A model generated the notes under the pieces. That model made no database searches and was not told where the DNA came from. It worked only from the letters and a program-made list of their open reading frames with translations. From positions 1 to 64,000 of the forward strand of contig CAYGPD010000009.1 in the NCBI GenBank assembly GCA_964351655.1: a stretch of DNA of 64,000 nucleotides, in the 5' to 3' direction. The stretch comes from Hirschia sp964351655. GTDB lineage: Bacteria > Pseudomonadota > Alphaproteobacteria > Caulobacterales > Hyphomonadaceae. Both the position numbers and the translations under genes were made by a program. Below, in pieces: positions 43,855 through 53,475 of the stretch. How positions within the stretch are numbered: position 1 is the first letter of the stretch; every line of letters starts with the position of its first letter.

Positions 43855-45039
43855 ATGTCTTCACAAAATTACGATATTATTGTTCTTGGCGCAGGTGCGG
43901 CGGGGCTCTTTAGTGCTATTCAAGCAGGAAAACGTGGGCGTTCAGTTTGCGTGATTGACCATGCGAAAAAGCCAGCGGAAAAAGTGCGAATTTCTGGCGG
44001 TGGGAGATGTAATTTCACGAACGTGAATACGCATCCTTCGCGGTTTATTTCGCAGAACCCGCACTTTTGTAAATCAGCCCTCAAACAATATACCCAGCAT
44101 GATTTTATAGCGCGTGTTGAAGAGCAGGGTATTGCCTATCACGAAAAAGCTTTGGGTCAGCTGTTTTGTGATGAAAGCGCAAACGACATCATTCAAATGT
44201 TGTTGGATGATTGTATGTTTAACAATGTAGATATCATGTTAAGCACTGATATTCATAAAGTTTCTAAGCGTGATACCGAATTTTTAGTGCAGACTAGTGC
44301 AGGCAATATGCATTGTGATTCATTGATTGTCGCGACAGGTGGATTGTCCATTCCTAAAATGGGGGCCACACCTTTTGCATATGAATTAGCAAAACAATTT
44401 GGCCTAAATATAATTGATCCAAGACCGGGTTTGGTGCCGTTTATGTTTGGTGGTGAATTGCTTGCGGGTATGTCTGAACTATCAGGTGTGTCTGTAAACG
44501 GACGCGTGGATACAGGGCAAATAGCGTTTGATGAGGCGCTTCTGTTTACCCATAGGGGGCTGTCTGGTCCTGCTGTGCTACAAGCCTCCTCCTACTGGTT
44601 CCCCGGTAATGAGATAGAGGTGGACCTAGCCTGCAAAGTGGATGCTTTGGCAGCGCTCAAAAAAGGACGTGAAGAGGCTCCCAAGAAAAAACTTGCGAGT
44701 ATTCTTGAGACATTTTTACCATCGCGTTTGGCGCAAACGATCTCAGAAGAAACCTTTCCTGATATTCGTATTGCTGATTTGTCCAACGCAAAATTGGAAG
44801 AGGTGTCTAAACGTATCAAGCATTGGCGATTGAAGCCGGTAGGAACTGAAGGCTATCGAACTGCTGAAGTGACGATTGGGGGGATTGATACAAATGATTT
44901 ATCGTCCAAGACGATGGAAGCTAAGGACGTACCTGGATTGTTTTTCATAGGTGAGGCTGTTGATGTCACCGGTTGGCTTGGCGGGTATAATTTCCAGTGG
45001 GCATGGTCGTCAGGATATGTAGCGGGGCGAAACGCATAA
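43855..45039 (+). CDS. HI0933/BaiN-family flavoprotein
   Basis: 394 residues. FAD motif IIVLGAGAAGLFSAIQAGKRG (8-28), then VRISGGGRCNFTN and the C-terminal FFIGEAVDVTGWLGGYNFQWAWSSG, the hallmark of this NAD(P)/FAD-dependent oxidoreductase family (TIGR00275). The reaction is unknown for most members. It follows cpdR by 60 bases. Confidence 0.92.
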   Translation: MSSQNYDIIVLGAGAAGLFSAIQAGKRGRSVCVIDHAKKPAEKVRISGGGRCNFTNVNTHPSRFISQNPHFCKSALKQYTQHDFIARVEEQGIAYHEKALGQLFCDESANDIIQMLLDDCMFNNVDIMLSTDIHKVSKRDTEFLVQTSAGNMHCDSLIVATGGLSIPKMGATPFAYELAKQFGLNIIDPRPGLVPFMFGGELLAGMSELSGVSVNGRVDTGQIAFDEALLFTHRGLSGPAVLQASSYWFPGNEIEVDLACKVDALAALKKGREEAPKKKLASILETFLPSRLAQTISEETFPDIRIADLSNAKLEEVSKRIKHWRLKPVGTEGYRTAEVTIGGIDTNDLSSKTMEAKDVPGLFFIGEAVDVTGWLGGYNFQWAWSSGYVAGRNA

Positions 45040-45059
45040 TATTCCATTGCGCACTATGA

Positions 45060-45386
45060 TTAGTGAGTGCGTTCTAAATGAGCTGATAGTGATTCAATAC
45101 GTCCAGCGGCGTCACTCAATGCTTTAGCAGCGCGGTTTTCAATGGCCGTAATACGGTCATCCAGTGATTTTACCCCGTTGTTTTGTTCGGTTTCGTCTAA
45201 TTCATCAAGGAGTGATAAGGCACATGCTAGGAAGAGGCGCTCAACGCCGATATCACCCATTGCATCAATCATCGTTTGAACACGACTATCTAAGCGATTG
45301 CCTAATTCCTGTAGGTGTTTTTCTTGTCCTACTTCGCAAGATACGACATAGCGCTTTTTGTTTATAATTAATTCTGCTTTGCTCAT
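45060..45386 (-). CDS. zapA: Cell division protein ZapA
   Basis: 108 residues. MSKAELIINKKRYVVSCEVGQEKHLQELGNRLDSRVQ is the ZapA start; VERLFLACALSLLDELDE and a coiled coil follow. It cross-links FtsZ filaments in the Z-ring. The DUF4164 gene is 52 bases upstream on the same strand, a conserved alphaproteobacterial pair. No 6S RNA gene was seen next to it. Confidence 0.9.
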   Translation of the reverse strand: MSKAELIINKKRYVVSCEVGQEKHLQELGNRLDSRVQTMIDAMGDIGVERLFLACALSLLDELDETEQNNGVKSLDDRITAIENRAAKALSDAAGRIESLSAHLERTH

Positions 45387-45438
45387 TTGTAATCACCCCT
45401 AAATAGGTTTGGGATTTTCTCCGCCTCACATCCCCATG

Positions 45439-45735
45439 TTAGACTTTTCCCAAAGCCTCCCTTACTTCTTTAATGGCAGCCCCAAGAGCTGTTGAAGCTT
45501 CATCCGCGAGCATTTGTAATTCGCGTTCACGCGCGCGCGCGTTATCGAGGTCTAACGCTAAGCGTGCACGATCTCGGCGAAGCGCTTCAGCTTCCCGTTC
45601 GGCTGGCTTGGATGCCTCTAGCCGTTCTGTAACGCGTTCGATATTTGCAGTAAGCGATTTTACAGCTCTATTTAGACGTAATTCCGCTTGCTCTAAAATA
45701 TCTAAGCTTTGACTATCAAAGTTTTGGTCATTCAT
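45439..45735 (-). CDS. DUF4164 coiled-coil protein
   Basis: 98 residues. Nearly all helical: heptads with LNRAVKSLTANIERVTERLEASKPAEREAEALRRDRARL run through the protein. It matches the small DUF4164 family that sits before zapA in alphaproteobacteria and is presumed to work in division; function unproven. The start is ATG. It is divergent from tkt. Confidence 0.85.
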   Translation of the reverse strand: MNDQNFDSQSLDILEQAELRLNRAVKSLTANIERVTERLEASKPAEREAEALRRDRARLALDLDNARARERELQMLADEASTALGAAIKEVREALGKV

Positions 45736-45908
45736 ATTAACTATTTTGCGTCACTAAGCACTTGGACGCAATGAAATTTTTTCTTCCCAACAAATCATCT
45801 GAGTATCGATGGTAAAGGTACCCATATGATAACGCTATCATTAGAGGGGGCTTGACCTTCTCGCTAATGCGTTTAACTCACTTTTGAAACATTTTAAGGG
45901 AACGGAAT

Positions 45909-47891
45909 ATGACATCTACTGCAGTCGCTAATCGTGAAATGGCGAATGCCATTCGCGCACTTTCAACTGATGCCATCGAAAAAGCAGGTATTGGACATTT
46001 GGGTCTTCCATTGGGAATGGCTGATGCTGCGACTGTTTTGTTTACTCAATTCCTGAAATTTGATCCTACAGCCCCTAAATGGGCTGACCGCGACCGTTTT
46101 GTTTTGTCAGCGGGTCACGGTTCGATGCTGATTTATTCACTGCTTCACCTTACAGGTTATGCATCAGTGTCTATGGATGATATTACAAAATTCCGTCAGC
46201 TTGGTTCAAACACGCCTGGTCACCCTGAAAATTTTGTGACCGAAGGTGTGGAGACTACTACAGGCCCTCTAGGACAGGGGATTGCGACAGCGGTTGGTAT
46301 GGCGATTGCCGAACGCAATATGAATGCGCGCTATGGTGATGATTTAGTAGACCACTATACTTATGTCATCGCAGGTGATGGTTGCTTGATGGAAGGGATT
46401 TCTCAAGAAGCTCTTACACTTGCGGGGCACTTGAAACTGGGCAAGTTGATCGTCCTCTTCGATGATAACGCTGTAACAATTGATGGCGGCACAGATGTCG
46501 CTGACTCTACAAAGCAAACGGCACGTTTTGCCGCTTCTGGCTGGCAAGTTGATGCTGTAGATGGACATGATCCAGAAGCCGTTGCAGAAGCAATTTCTCG
46601 TGCAAAGGCAAACACAGATAAACCAAGCTTGATTGCATGTAAGACAACAATTGGTTTTGGTGCGCCAACATTTGCTGGACAGGGTAAAGCACATGGCGGC
46701 CCATATCCAGCAGATGAGACTGCAGCGCTTCGTGAAAATCTTGGATTACCCAAAGAACGCTTTACTGTAGTGCCTGAGGTATTAGAGGCATGGCGTACAG
46801 CGGGTGCGCGTTCAGTGAACGTACGTAAAGCGTGGGAAGCACGTTTGAACGCATCTGATAAGGCATCCGAGTTTACACGTGCTATGGCTGGTAAATTACC
46901 AGAAGGCGTTGAAGCCGCAGCTATCGCTCACAAAAAAGAAGTAGTTGAAGGCCAGGCGACAAAAGCAACACGTCAATGGTCAGGTGCAGCGCTTGAAGTG
47001 CTCACAGGTGTTATTCCTGAAATGATTGGTGGATCAGCCGACCTGACAGGATCAAACAACACAAAAACATCTCACACGACTGCGTTGAACAATTCAGATT
47101 GGGCAGGGCGTTATGTGCACTATGGTGTACGTGAGCATGCGATGGCAGCCGCAATGAACGGTATGGCGCAACATGGCGGTGTTATTCCGTATTCTGGGAC
47201 ATTCTTGGCATTTGCGGACTATTCACGCGGTGCAATCCGTTTGGGTGCTTTGATGGGTGCGCGCGTTATTCACGTAATGACACACGACTCAATCGGTTTG
47301 GGTGAAGACGGACCGACACACCAACCTGTAGAGCATGTGGCGTCTCTGCGCGCGATGCCGGGTATCAAGGTATACCGTCCATGTGATGGTGTTGAGACAA
47401 TGGAAGCTTGGCAGATGGCATTAAGCTATGAGGATAGCCCATCTGTTATCGCGCTCACACGTCAAGGCGTTGCACCAGCACGTAAAACACACACAGATGA
47501 AAACCTTGTTGCAAAGGGAGGGTATATCCTGTCTGAAGCTAAAGGTGATTTACAAGTGGTGTTGATTGCTACAGGGTCTGAAGTTGAATTGGCGCTTGAA
47601 GCACAAGAGAAACTTGCAGCGCAAAACATCGGCGCGCGCGTTGTGTCTATGCCTTGTATGGAATTGTTCTTCGAGCAATCTGACGCATACCAAGAAGAAG
47701 TGCTAGGCGGTAATGTGCCTAAAGTGGGGGCCGAGGCTGGCGTCCGATTTGGATGGGATGCGGTGATTGGATCAGACGGTGAGTTTGTCGGAATGAATGG
47801 ATTTGGTGCATCTGCGCCAGCAAAAGATCTATTCAACCACTTTAATATCACTTCTGATGCAATTGTGGATGCTGCGTTAAAACAAATCTAA
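45909..47891 (+). CDS. tkt: Transketolase
   Basis: 660 residues, full length. It moves two-carbon units between sugar phosphates with thiamine diphosphate. Cofactor motif GDGCLMEGISQEALTLAGHLKLGKLIVLFDDN and the HDSIGLGEDGPTHQPVEH segment are intact. It leads the run tkt-gap-marC-like-pgk-fba on the plus strand, with AAGGGAACGGA before the ATG. Confidence 0.96.
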   Translation: MTSTAVANREMANAIRALSTDAIEKAGIGHLGLPLGMADAATVLFTQFLKFDPTAPKWADRDRFVLSAGHGSMLIYSLLHLTGYASVSMDDITKFRQLGSNTPGHPENFVTEGVETTTGPLGQGIATAVGMAIAERNMNARYGDDLVDHYTYVIAGDGCLMEGISQEALTLAGHLKLGKLIVLFDDNAVTIDGGTDVADSTKQTARFAASGWQVDAVDGHDPEAVAEAISRAKANTDKPSLIACKTTIGFGAPTFAGQGKAHGGPYPADETAALRENLGLPKERFTVVPEVLEAWRTAGARSVNVRKAWEARLNASDKASEFTRAMAGKLPEGVEAAAIAHKKEVVEGQATKATRQWSGAALEVLTGVIPEMIGGSADLTGSNNTKTSHTTALNNSDWAGRYVHYGVREHAMAAAMNGMAQHGGVIPYSGTFLAFADYSRGAIRLGALMGARVIHVMTHDSIGLGEDGPTHQPVEHVASLRAMPGIKVYRPCDGVETMEAWQMALSYEDSPSVIALTRQGVAPARKTHTDENLVAKGGYILSEAKGDLQVVLIATGSEVELALEAQEKLAAQNIGARVVSMPCMELFFEQSDAYQEEVLGGNVPKVGAEAGVRFGWDAVIGSDGEFVGMNGFGASAPAKDLFNHFNITSDAIVDAALKQI

Positions 47892-47971
47892 TTGAACGAA
47901 TATTATTGATAAATCTTCGGTGCGGGGCCATGTGTTCCGTACCGTCAATTGGGACATAAAGGAAATTTAAG

Positions 47972-48979
47972 ATGGCTGTACGTGTAGCAATCAATGGTTT
48001 TGGACGTATCGGACGTTTGGTATTGCGTTCTATTATCGAAAATAAACGCACTGATATTGAAGTTGTGTCGATCAACGACCTTGGTCCAGTTGAAACAAAT
48101 GCTCACCTTTTGAAGTACGATTCAGTTCACGGGACTTTACAAGCAGATGTGTCTGTTGAAGGTGATAGCATCGTCGTTAACGGTAAAGCTATCAAAGTTA
48201 CAGCGATCCGTGATCCTAAAGATTTGCCGCACAAAGCAAACAACGTAGATATCGCAATGGAATGTACTGGATTCTTTGCTGATAAAGAAAAAGCGTCTGC
48301 TCACCTTGCTGCTGGTGCAAAACGCGTTCTTGTTTCTGCGCCTGCAACAAATGCTGATAAAACAATCGTGTATGGTGTGAACCACGACACATTGACTAAA
48401 GATGATTTGGTTGTCTCAAACGCTTCTTGTACAACAAACTGTCTGTCTCCTGTTGCTAAAGTCTTGAACGATACAATTGGTATCGAAAAAGGTATGATGA
48501 CAACTATTCACTCATACACAGGCGACCAGCCAACACTAGACCGTATGCATAATGATCTTTACCGTGCACGTGCGGCTGCATTGTCTATGATCCCAACATC
48601 AACAGGGGCTGCTAAAGCGGTTGGTTTGGTGCTTCCAGAGCTTAACGGCAAGCTTGATGGTTTCTCATTGCGTGTTCCGACACCAAACGTATCTGTTGTG
48701 GACCTTAAGTTCATCGCGAAACGTGAGACAACTGTTGCTGAAATCAACAAAGTCATCAAAGACGCTTCTGAAGGTGCTTTGAAAGGTGTTCTTGGTTACA
48801 CAGAAGTGAAGAACGTGTCTTCTGACTTCAATCACGACCCGCACTCATCAATTTTCCACGCCGACCAAACCAAAGTAATGGATGGAAACTTCGTGTCTGT
48901 TCTTGCTTGGTATGACAATGAGTGGGGCTTCTCAACACGTATGTCTGACACTGCAATTGCTTTGGCGAAGTTCATCTAA
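47972..48979 (+). CDS. gap: Glyceraldehyde-3-phosphate dehydrogenase, type I
   Basis: 335 residues. NAD motif INGFGRIGR (7-15), catalytic Cys in SNASCTTNCLSP (about 153) and HSYTGDQ. It oxidises glyceraldehyde 3-phosphate to 1,3-bisphosphoglycerate. Codon use looks more biased than the neighbours, as expected of a highly expressed gene. It lies 80 bases after tkt. Confidence 0.96.
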   Translation: MAVRVAINGFGRIGRLVLRSIIENKRTDIEVVSINDLGPVETNAHLLKYDSVHGTLQADVSVEGDSIVVNGKAIKVTAIRDPKDLPHKANNVDIAMECTGFFADKEKASAHLAAGAKRVLVSAPATNADKTIVYGVNHDTLTKDDLVVSNASCTTNCLSPVAKVLNDTIGIEKGMMTTIHSYTGDQPTLDRMHNDLYRARAAALSMIPTSTGAAKAVGLVLPELNGKLDGFSLRVPTPNVSVVDLKFIAKRETTVAEINKVIKDASEGALKGVLGYTEVKNVSSDFNHDPHSSIFHADQTKVMDGNFVSVLAWYDNEWGFSTRMSDTAIALAKFI

Positions 48980-49007
48980 TAATTGTAGATTTAGTCGGGT
49001 ATAGTAT

Positions 49008-49634
49008 ATGGATTGGGGATCGCTCTATCGAGATTTGATAACGCTTTTTGTGGTTATTGACCCTATTGGAACGATCCCCATTTTCATTGCTGTGACTGCT
49101 GGTATGACCGCGGAGGCGCGCCCTAAGGTTGCGCTTGTGGGTGTGTTGATTGCCGCAGTTGTTTTATATTTCTTTCTGGCTTTAGGACAGCTTGTCTTTG
49201 AAGCACTTGGCTTGGCGCTGGGATCGTTTCAGATCGCGGGGGGCATAATCCTATTTCTGTTTGCGTTGCAAATGGTGTTTGGGGATTCAAAACCTGAAAC
49301 AGAATTAGCCAAAGTAAAAACGATCAGCCAAAGTGCTGTGTTTCCGTTAGCTATGCCATCGATTGCGTCGCCGGGTGCGATTATGACGGTGATTATACTC
49401 ACCGAAAATCACGGCAACACAGTTCTTGAGCAGGCTGTTACAGCAGGTTTGTTGTTTGGGGTCCTAGTGTTCACATTTGTGCTGCTATTGCTGGCTAATC
49501 CAATACTCAAAATTATCGGGACTTCTGGAGCTAGTGTTATAAGCCGTGTTATGGGGATGATATTATCCACGGTTGCGGTTGACGCTATCCTCAACGGCTT
49601 TGCTGTCCTGAACGTAATAGATCTAAATCATTAG
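49008..49634 (+). CDS. MarC family integral membrane protein
   Basis: 208 residues with six hydrophobic helices (UPF0056/MarC). FVVIDPIGTIPIFIAVTAGM and the second half repeat LAMPSIASPGAIMTVIIL are typical. The function of the family is not settled; it is not a proven drug or amino-acid transporter. It sits between gap and pgk with short gaps (28 and 9 bases), so it is in the same operon. Confidence 0.88.
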   Translation: MDWGSLYRDLITLFVVIDPIGTIPIFIAVTAGMTAEARPKVALVGVLIAAVVLYFFLALGQLVFEALGLALGSFQIAGGIILFLFALQMVFGDSKPETELAKVKTISQSAVFPLAMPSIASPGAIMTVIILTENHGNTVLEQAVTAGLLFGVLVFTFVLLLLANPILKIIGTSGASVISRVMGMILSTVAVDAILNGFAVLNVIDLNH

Positions 49635-49643
49635 GAGAAAATC

Positions 49644-50849
49644 ATGTCGAATTTTCGTACACTTGACACTATAGCCAACGAGCTTGGCGGAAAAACAGCG
49701 TTGGTTCGCGTGGATTTCAACGTTCCAATGAATGATGCTGGCGAAGTGACAGATGACACACGCTTTCGTGCAGCGCTTCCAACAGTAAAGTTCCTGCGTG
49801 ATCACGGCGCAAAAGTCGTTTTGATGGCACACTTTGGTCGCCCCAAAGGCCAAATTGTTCCGGAGATGAGCTTGAAGCCAGTCGCAACAGCTTTTGGAGT
49901 TGTGCTAGGTGATCCAGTGTCATTTGCAGAAAATTGCGGTTTTGGTCCTAAAGCAAAAGCGTTCATTGAAAGTCGCCCACAAGATGAAGTGGTGCTGCTT
50001 GAGAATACACGTTTTGAGGCCGGAGAAGAAAAGAATGATCCTGAGCTCGCAGAAGCAATGGCAGAGCTGGGTGATATCTATGTAAATGATGCATTTTCAG
50101 CTGCTCACCGTGCGCACGCATCGACAGAAGGTGTGACGAAATTCCTTCCGGCATATGCTGGTCGCTCTATGGAAGCTGAGCTTAAATCTCTTGATGCAGC
50201 TTTGGGAACACCGCAGCGCCCAGTGGTTGCTGTTGTAGGCGGCGCAAAAGTGTCTTCGAAAATTGATTTGCTAAAAAACCTTGTCTCAAAAGTAGATACA
50301 TTGGTTATCGGCGGCGGTATGGCGAACACATTTCTATTTGCTGACGGTGTGTCTGTTGGGAAATCTCTATGTGAAGCTGATCTGACTGGCACTGTGAAAG
50401 ATATTCAAGTGGCTGCTGAGAAAGCTGGCTGTAAGATTATGCTGCCTACGGACGTTGTATGTGCAAAAGAATTTAAAGCACGTGCACCCTCACGTATTTG
50501 CGATGCAAGTGAAGTTGCTGAAGATGAAATGATTTTGGATGCGGGTCCGATTTCTGCTGCAGCCCTAGTGGATGAAATGTCAAAATCCAAAACTGTTGTA
50601 TGGAATGGTCCACTTGGAGCTTTTGAGCTTGAGCCATTCGATGAGGCAACTGTTGCAGCGGCGAAGGGTGCGGGTGACTTGGCAAAATCTGGTAAGATTA
50701 CAGCCGTTGCAGGGGGTGGAGACACTGTTGCTGCGCTTAATCACGCAGGTGCTGCACAAGACTTTACATTCATCTCAACAGCGGGTGGTGCCTTCCTAGA
50801 GTGGATGGAAGGAAAAGAATTACCGGGTGTTGAGGCGCTTCGGGTGTAA
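49644..50849 (+). CDS. pgk: Phosphoglycerate kinase
   Basis: 401 residues. It makes ATP from 1,3-bisphosphoglycerate. N-terminal RVDFNVPMNDAGEVTDDTRFRAALPT, VVLMAHFGRPKG, and the C-terminal nucleotide site NGPLGAFE with AVAGGGDTVAAL are intact. AGGAG precedes the ATG. It begins nine bases after the MarC gene. Confidence 0.96.
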   Translation: MSNFRTLDTIANELGGKTALVRVDFNVPMNDAGEVTDDTRFRAALPTVKFLRDHGAKVVLMAHFGRPKGQIVPEMSLKPVATAFGVVLGDPVSFAENCGFGPKAKAFIESRPQDEVVLLENTRFEAGEEKNDPELAEAMAELGDIYVNDAFSAAHRAHASTEGVTKFLPAYAGRSMEAELKSLDAALGTPQRPVVAVVGGAKVSSKIDLLKNLVSKVDTLVIGGGMANTFLFADGVSVGKSLCEADLTGTVKDIQVAAEKAGCKIMLPTDVVCAKEFKARAPSRICDASEVAEDEMILDAGPISAAALVDEMSKSKTVVWNGPLGAFELEPFDEATVAAAKGAGDLAKSGKITAVAGGGDTVAALNHAGAAQDFTFISTAGGAFLEWMEGKELPGVEALRV

Positions 50850-50988
50850 CCAGCAGTTACAAAATTGACGCCTTTAGCGTATATAAGGCGTTATACGAGA
50901 ATTGGCGGCACGGAATCTGCTAGGGTTTCGTGCAACCGAAATAAGCAATAATCGCGATAACGCGAATGCAAATGGGACGAGTATTAAA

Positions 50989-52053
50989 ATGGCACGTATT
51001 ACGCTTCGCCAGCTGTTAGATCACGCGGCTGAAAATGACTATGGACTACCAGCGTTTAACATCAATAACATGGAACAAGCGCTCGCTATCATGGAAGCGG
51101 CTGACAAGGTGAATGCACCTGTCATTATCCAAGCTTCACGTGGTGCGCGTGCATATGCAAACGACATTGTTTTAAAACACATTATTGATGCTATGGTTGA
51201 AATGTACCCACACCTTCCTGTGTGTATGCACCAAGACCACGGTAATTCAGAAGCGACATGTGCGACAGCAGTACAATTTGGTTTCACATCTGTGATGATG
51301 GATGGATCGCTTGAGCGCGATGCGAAAACACCTGCATCATATGAGCACAATGTGCACGTCACAAAAGCCGTTTCCGATATGGCACACTGGGTTGGTGCAT
51401 CCGTAGAGGGTGAGCTAGGTGTGCTAGGTTCGCTTGAAACAGGTGAAGGCGAAAAAGAAGATGGTCACGGGTTTGAAGGTAAGTTGGAAATGTCCGACCT
51501 TCTAACTGACCCAGACCAAGCGGTTGATTTCGTGAAAAAGACCAATGTGGATGCACTTGCGATTGCAATGGGTACAAGCCACGGTGCTTACAAGTTTAGC
51601 CGTAAACCAGATGGTGAAGTGCTTGCGATGAACGTGATTGAAGAAATTCACAAGCGTTTACCTAACACACACTTGGTGATGCATGGTTCATCTTCTGTGC
51701 CTGAAGATCTACAAGAGCTCATCAACAAATATGGTGGTGAAATGCCACAAACTTGGGGTGTACCAGTTGAAGAAATTCAACGTGGTATCAAGCACGGTGT
51801 GCGTAAAGTGAACATCGACACAGACTGTCGTATGGCAATTACTGGCGCGATCCGTAAGGTGTTTGCTGAATCTCCAGCGGAATTTGACCCACGCAAATAT
51901 TTGAAACCAGCTAAAGAAGCTATGACAAAAATCTGTATTGAGCGTTACCAGCAATTTGGTGCTGAAGGTCAAGCAAGCAAAATCAAAGCTATCCCGCTAT
52001 CTGACATGGCAAAACGTTATGCCGCAGGTGAGCTAGATCAGTTTAAAAGCTAA
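50989..52053 (+). CDS. fba: Fructose-bisphosphate aldolase, class II (Calvin-type)
   Basis: 354 residues from the ATG at 50989 (MARITLRQLLDHAAEN). A zinc-dependent class II aldolase with the metal His in VCMHQDHGNSEA, the EGELGVLGSLETGEGEKEDGHG loop and THLVMHGSSSVPEDLQ. The length and the GEKEDGHG insertion fit the subgroup found in Calvin-cycle operons, though no RuBisCO or PRK lies in this window. It ends the run with a strong terminator. Confidence 0.94.
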   Translation: MARITLRQLLDHAAENDYGLPAFNINNMEQALAIMEAADKVNAPVIIQASRGARAYANDIVLKHIIDAMVEMYPHLPVCMHQDHGNSEATCATAVQFGFTSVMMDGSLERDAKTPASYEHNVHVTKAVSDMAHWVGASVEGELGVLGSLETGEGEKEDGHGFEGKLEMSDLLTDPDQAVDFVKKTNVDALAIAMGTSHGAYKFSRKPDGEVLAMNVIEEIHKRLPNTHLVMHGSSSVPEDLQELINKYGGEMPQTWGVPVEEIQRGIKHGVRKVNIDTDCRMAITGAIRKVFAESPAEFDPRKYLKPAKEAMTKICIERYQQFGAEGQASKIKAIPLSDMAKRYAAGELDQFKS

Positions 52054-52076
52054 GTTACCGCCTAGAGTGATTTAAT

Positions 52077-52112
52077 AAAAAGCCCTGAGCAATTTTTGCT
52101 CAGGGCTTTTTG
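52077..52112. terminator. Terminator of the tkt-fba run
   Basis: AAAAAGCCCTGAGCAA (52077-52092) and TTGCTCAGGGCTTTTT (52096-52111) form a near-perfect stem with a 3-base loop, usable on both strands for the convergent lipoprotein gene. Confidence 0.9.
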
Positions 52113-52143
52113 ATGCGGGGAGGTGGTGTTTGTTGTCGGTTAT

Positions 52144-53361
52144 CTATTTATCTTCACAGCCACCTAATGCACAAATAACTAAGCCAGTGGCGATTGCACC
52201 GCGCGCCAAATTATTCGTGTTTTTCGTTTCTCGACTTATCAAATCGTTTGGCGATACCCATTTGGCTGTTCCATCTTCCGTGCGGCGTACCTTAATCTGA
52301 TTACGCTGTTCATTGACCATCACAACGACAACAGGTTCATCTTTCATAACGCCCTGAAGGAAGTAGACATCTCCGGGTGTGTATTTTTCGATTAAACTCA
52401 TTGAATTGCTTGAATATATTGGACTTGTCGTAGCCGGTGCAGGCGTATAAGTCGCTTGAGCTTGAGCTTGAGCTTGAGCTTGAGCTTGTTGCGCGCGCTG
52501 TACTTGAAGCGCTTTTTGTTGAGCGGCTAGTTTTACTTGCGCTTCGCGTGTTGCTTCTTCCTTTGCTTGAAACTCAATCAATCGTGTTTTCAAGGTTTCA
52601 GCGAGTGTCATGGCCTTATATTGTGAGGGTGTGTTCCCGTTAAAGCATAACCAGCATACGCTGATTGCTTTATACATGTCACTTGATGGTGTCGCTAAGT
52701 GCGCATTGATTTCATCAACGGTCAGATTTTTCTCATCACCTGCAATTTCATAGTGTGCAGACTTGTAAAATTCTTTGATCGCATTCGCTGAGTTCTGAGA
52801 AATATTGATGACTTCCTGAACCTGTCCAGTCTCGTCTTTTTCAAACGTAATGTCGGATTTGACGCCAAGTCGAAATTTATTCCAATCGGAAAGAGTTGTC
52901 GTCCATTCTTCAAACTTTTGTTTGGTTGCTAATGGAACTGAAATTCCATTATCTGTAATTATAACAGCGCCAATGAAATGTTCGCCTTTTTGGTTTTTCT
53001 CAAAACATCCATCGCGGGAATATCCCATCGCATAGACATTTCCTTTGACCTGATTGAACTTAACATAAAGCTGTTCAGTTCCATCCATAGGTTCGTATAC
53101 ATAGCAATCGAGTATTGTTTTAAGGCGTGCTGCTTCTTTCAGATAGTAAGGGTGATCTCCAAGGTCTGATTTCTCAGATGCAGTTGCTAGTTTAAGGTGA
53201 TCATCTGAAAGACCATTATCGCTCATCACATACAATATTTTTGTGTTGTCGAGTGAGTTTATCTTCTCGCCCTTCAGTAACTGAATATCGGATTTAATGT
53301 CTAAATCACATGCTGACGCAAAAAAGAGGCAAAGACACAAAATAGAGAAACGCAAACTCAT
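52144..53361 (-). CDS. Hypothetical lipoprotein with Gln-Ala repeat
   Basis: 405 residues from the ATG at 53359-53361 (MSLRFSILCLCLFFASAC), a lipobox signal. The middle is a helical, Gln/Ala-rich region (LAAQQKALQVQRAQQAQAQ) coded partly by a hexanucleotide tandem repeat. A C-terminal SH3-like domain (YTPGDVYFLQGVMKDEPVVVVMVNEQRNQIKVR) ends in a short hydrophobic segment. The N-terminal two-thirds has no recognised family. It may be a periplasmic scaffold. Confidence 0.6.
   Translation of the reverse strand: MSLRFSILCLCLFFASACDLDIKSDIQLLKGEKINSLDNTKILYVMSDNGLSDDHLKLATASEKSDLGDHPYYLKEAARLKTILDCYVYEPMDGTEQLYVKFNQVKGNVYAMGYSRDGCFEKNQKGEHFIGAVIITDNGISVPLATKQKFEEWTTTLSDWNKFRLGVKSDITFEKDETGQVQEVINISQNSANAIKEFYKSAHYEIAGDEKNLTVDEINAHLATPSSDMYKAISVCWLCFNGNTPSQYKAMTLAETLKTRLIEFQAKEEATREAQVKLAAQQKALQVQRAQQAQAQAQAQAQATYTPAPATTSPIYSSNSMSLIEKYTPGDVYFLQGVMKDEPVVVVMVNEQRNQIKVRRTEDGTAKWVSPNDLISRETKNTNNLARGAIATGLVICALGGCEDK
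52454..52489 (-). repeat. Hexanucleotide tandem repeat (GCTTGA x5 plus one variant)
   Basis: Five exact GCTTGA units and a sixth ending in T encode alternating Gln-Ala on the minus strand. A multiple of six changes length by whole codons, so slippage would alter the repeat without a frameshift. Confidence 0.9.
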
Positions 53362-53475
53362 ACCACCCCACCATTGGTTTGAAATTGTGTAGATAGCGCC
53401 GCAATACATATGTAAACATGACAACGACTGCAAAAGACCTTGACGATAAAACTATTTAGTAACACAGACACTCTC

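Noticed and set aside
45040..45438. 6S RNA gene next to zapA, as in several alphaproteobacteria
   Set aside because: The gaps around zapA are too short for a 6S RNA and have no such fold.
53362..53475. TPP riboswitch upstream of thiE
   Set aside because: The space is too short and the conserved THI-box sequences are absent.
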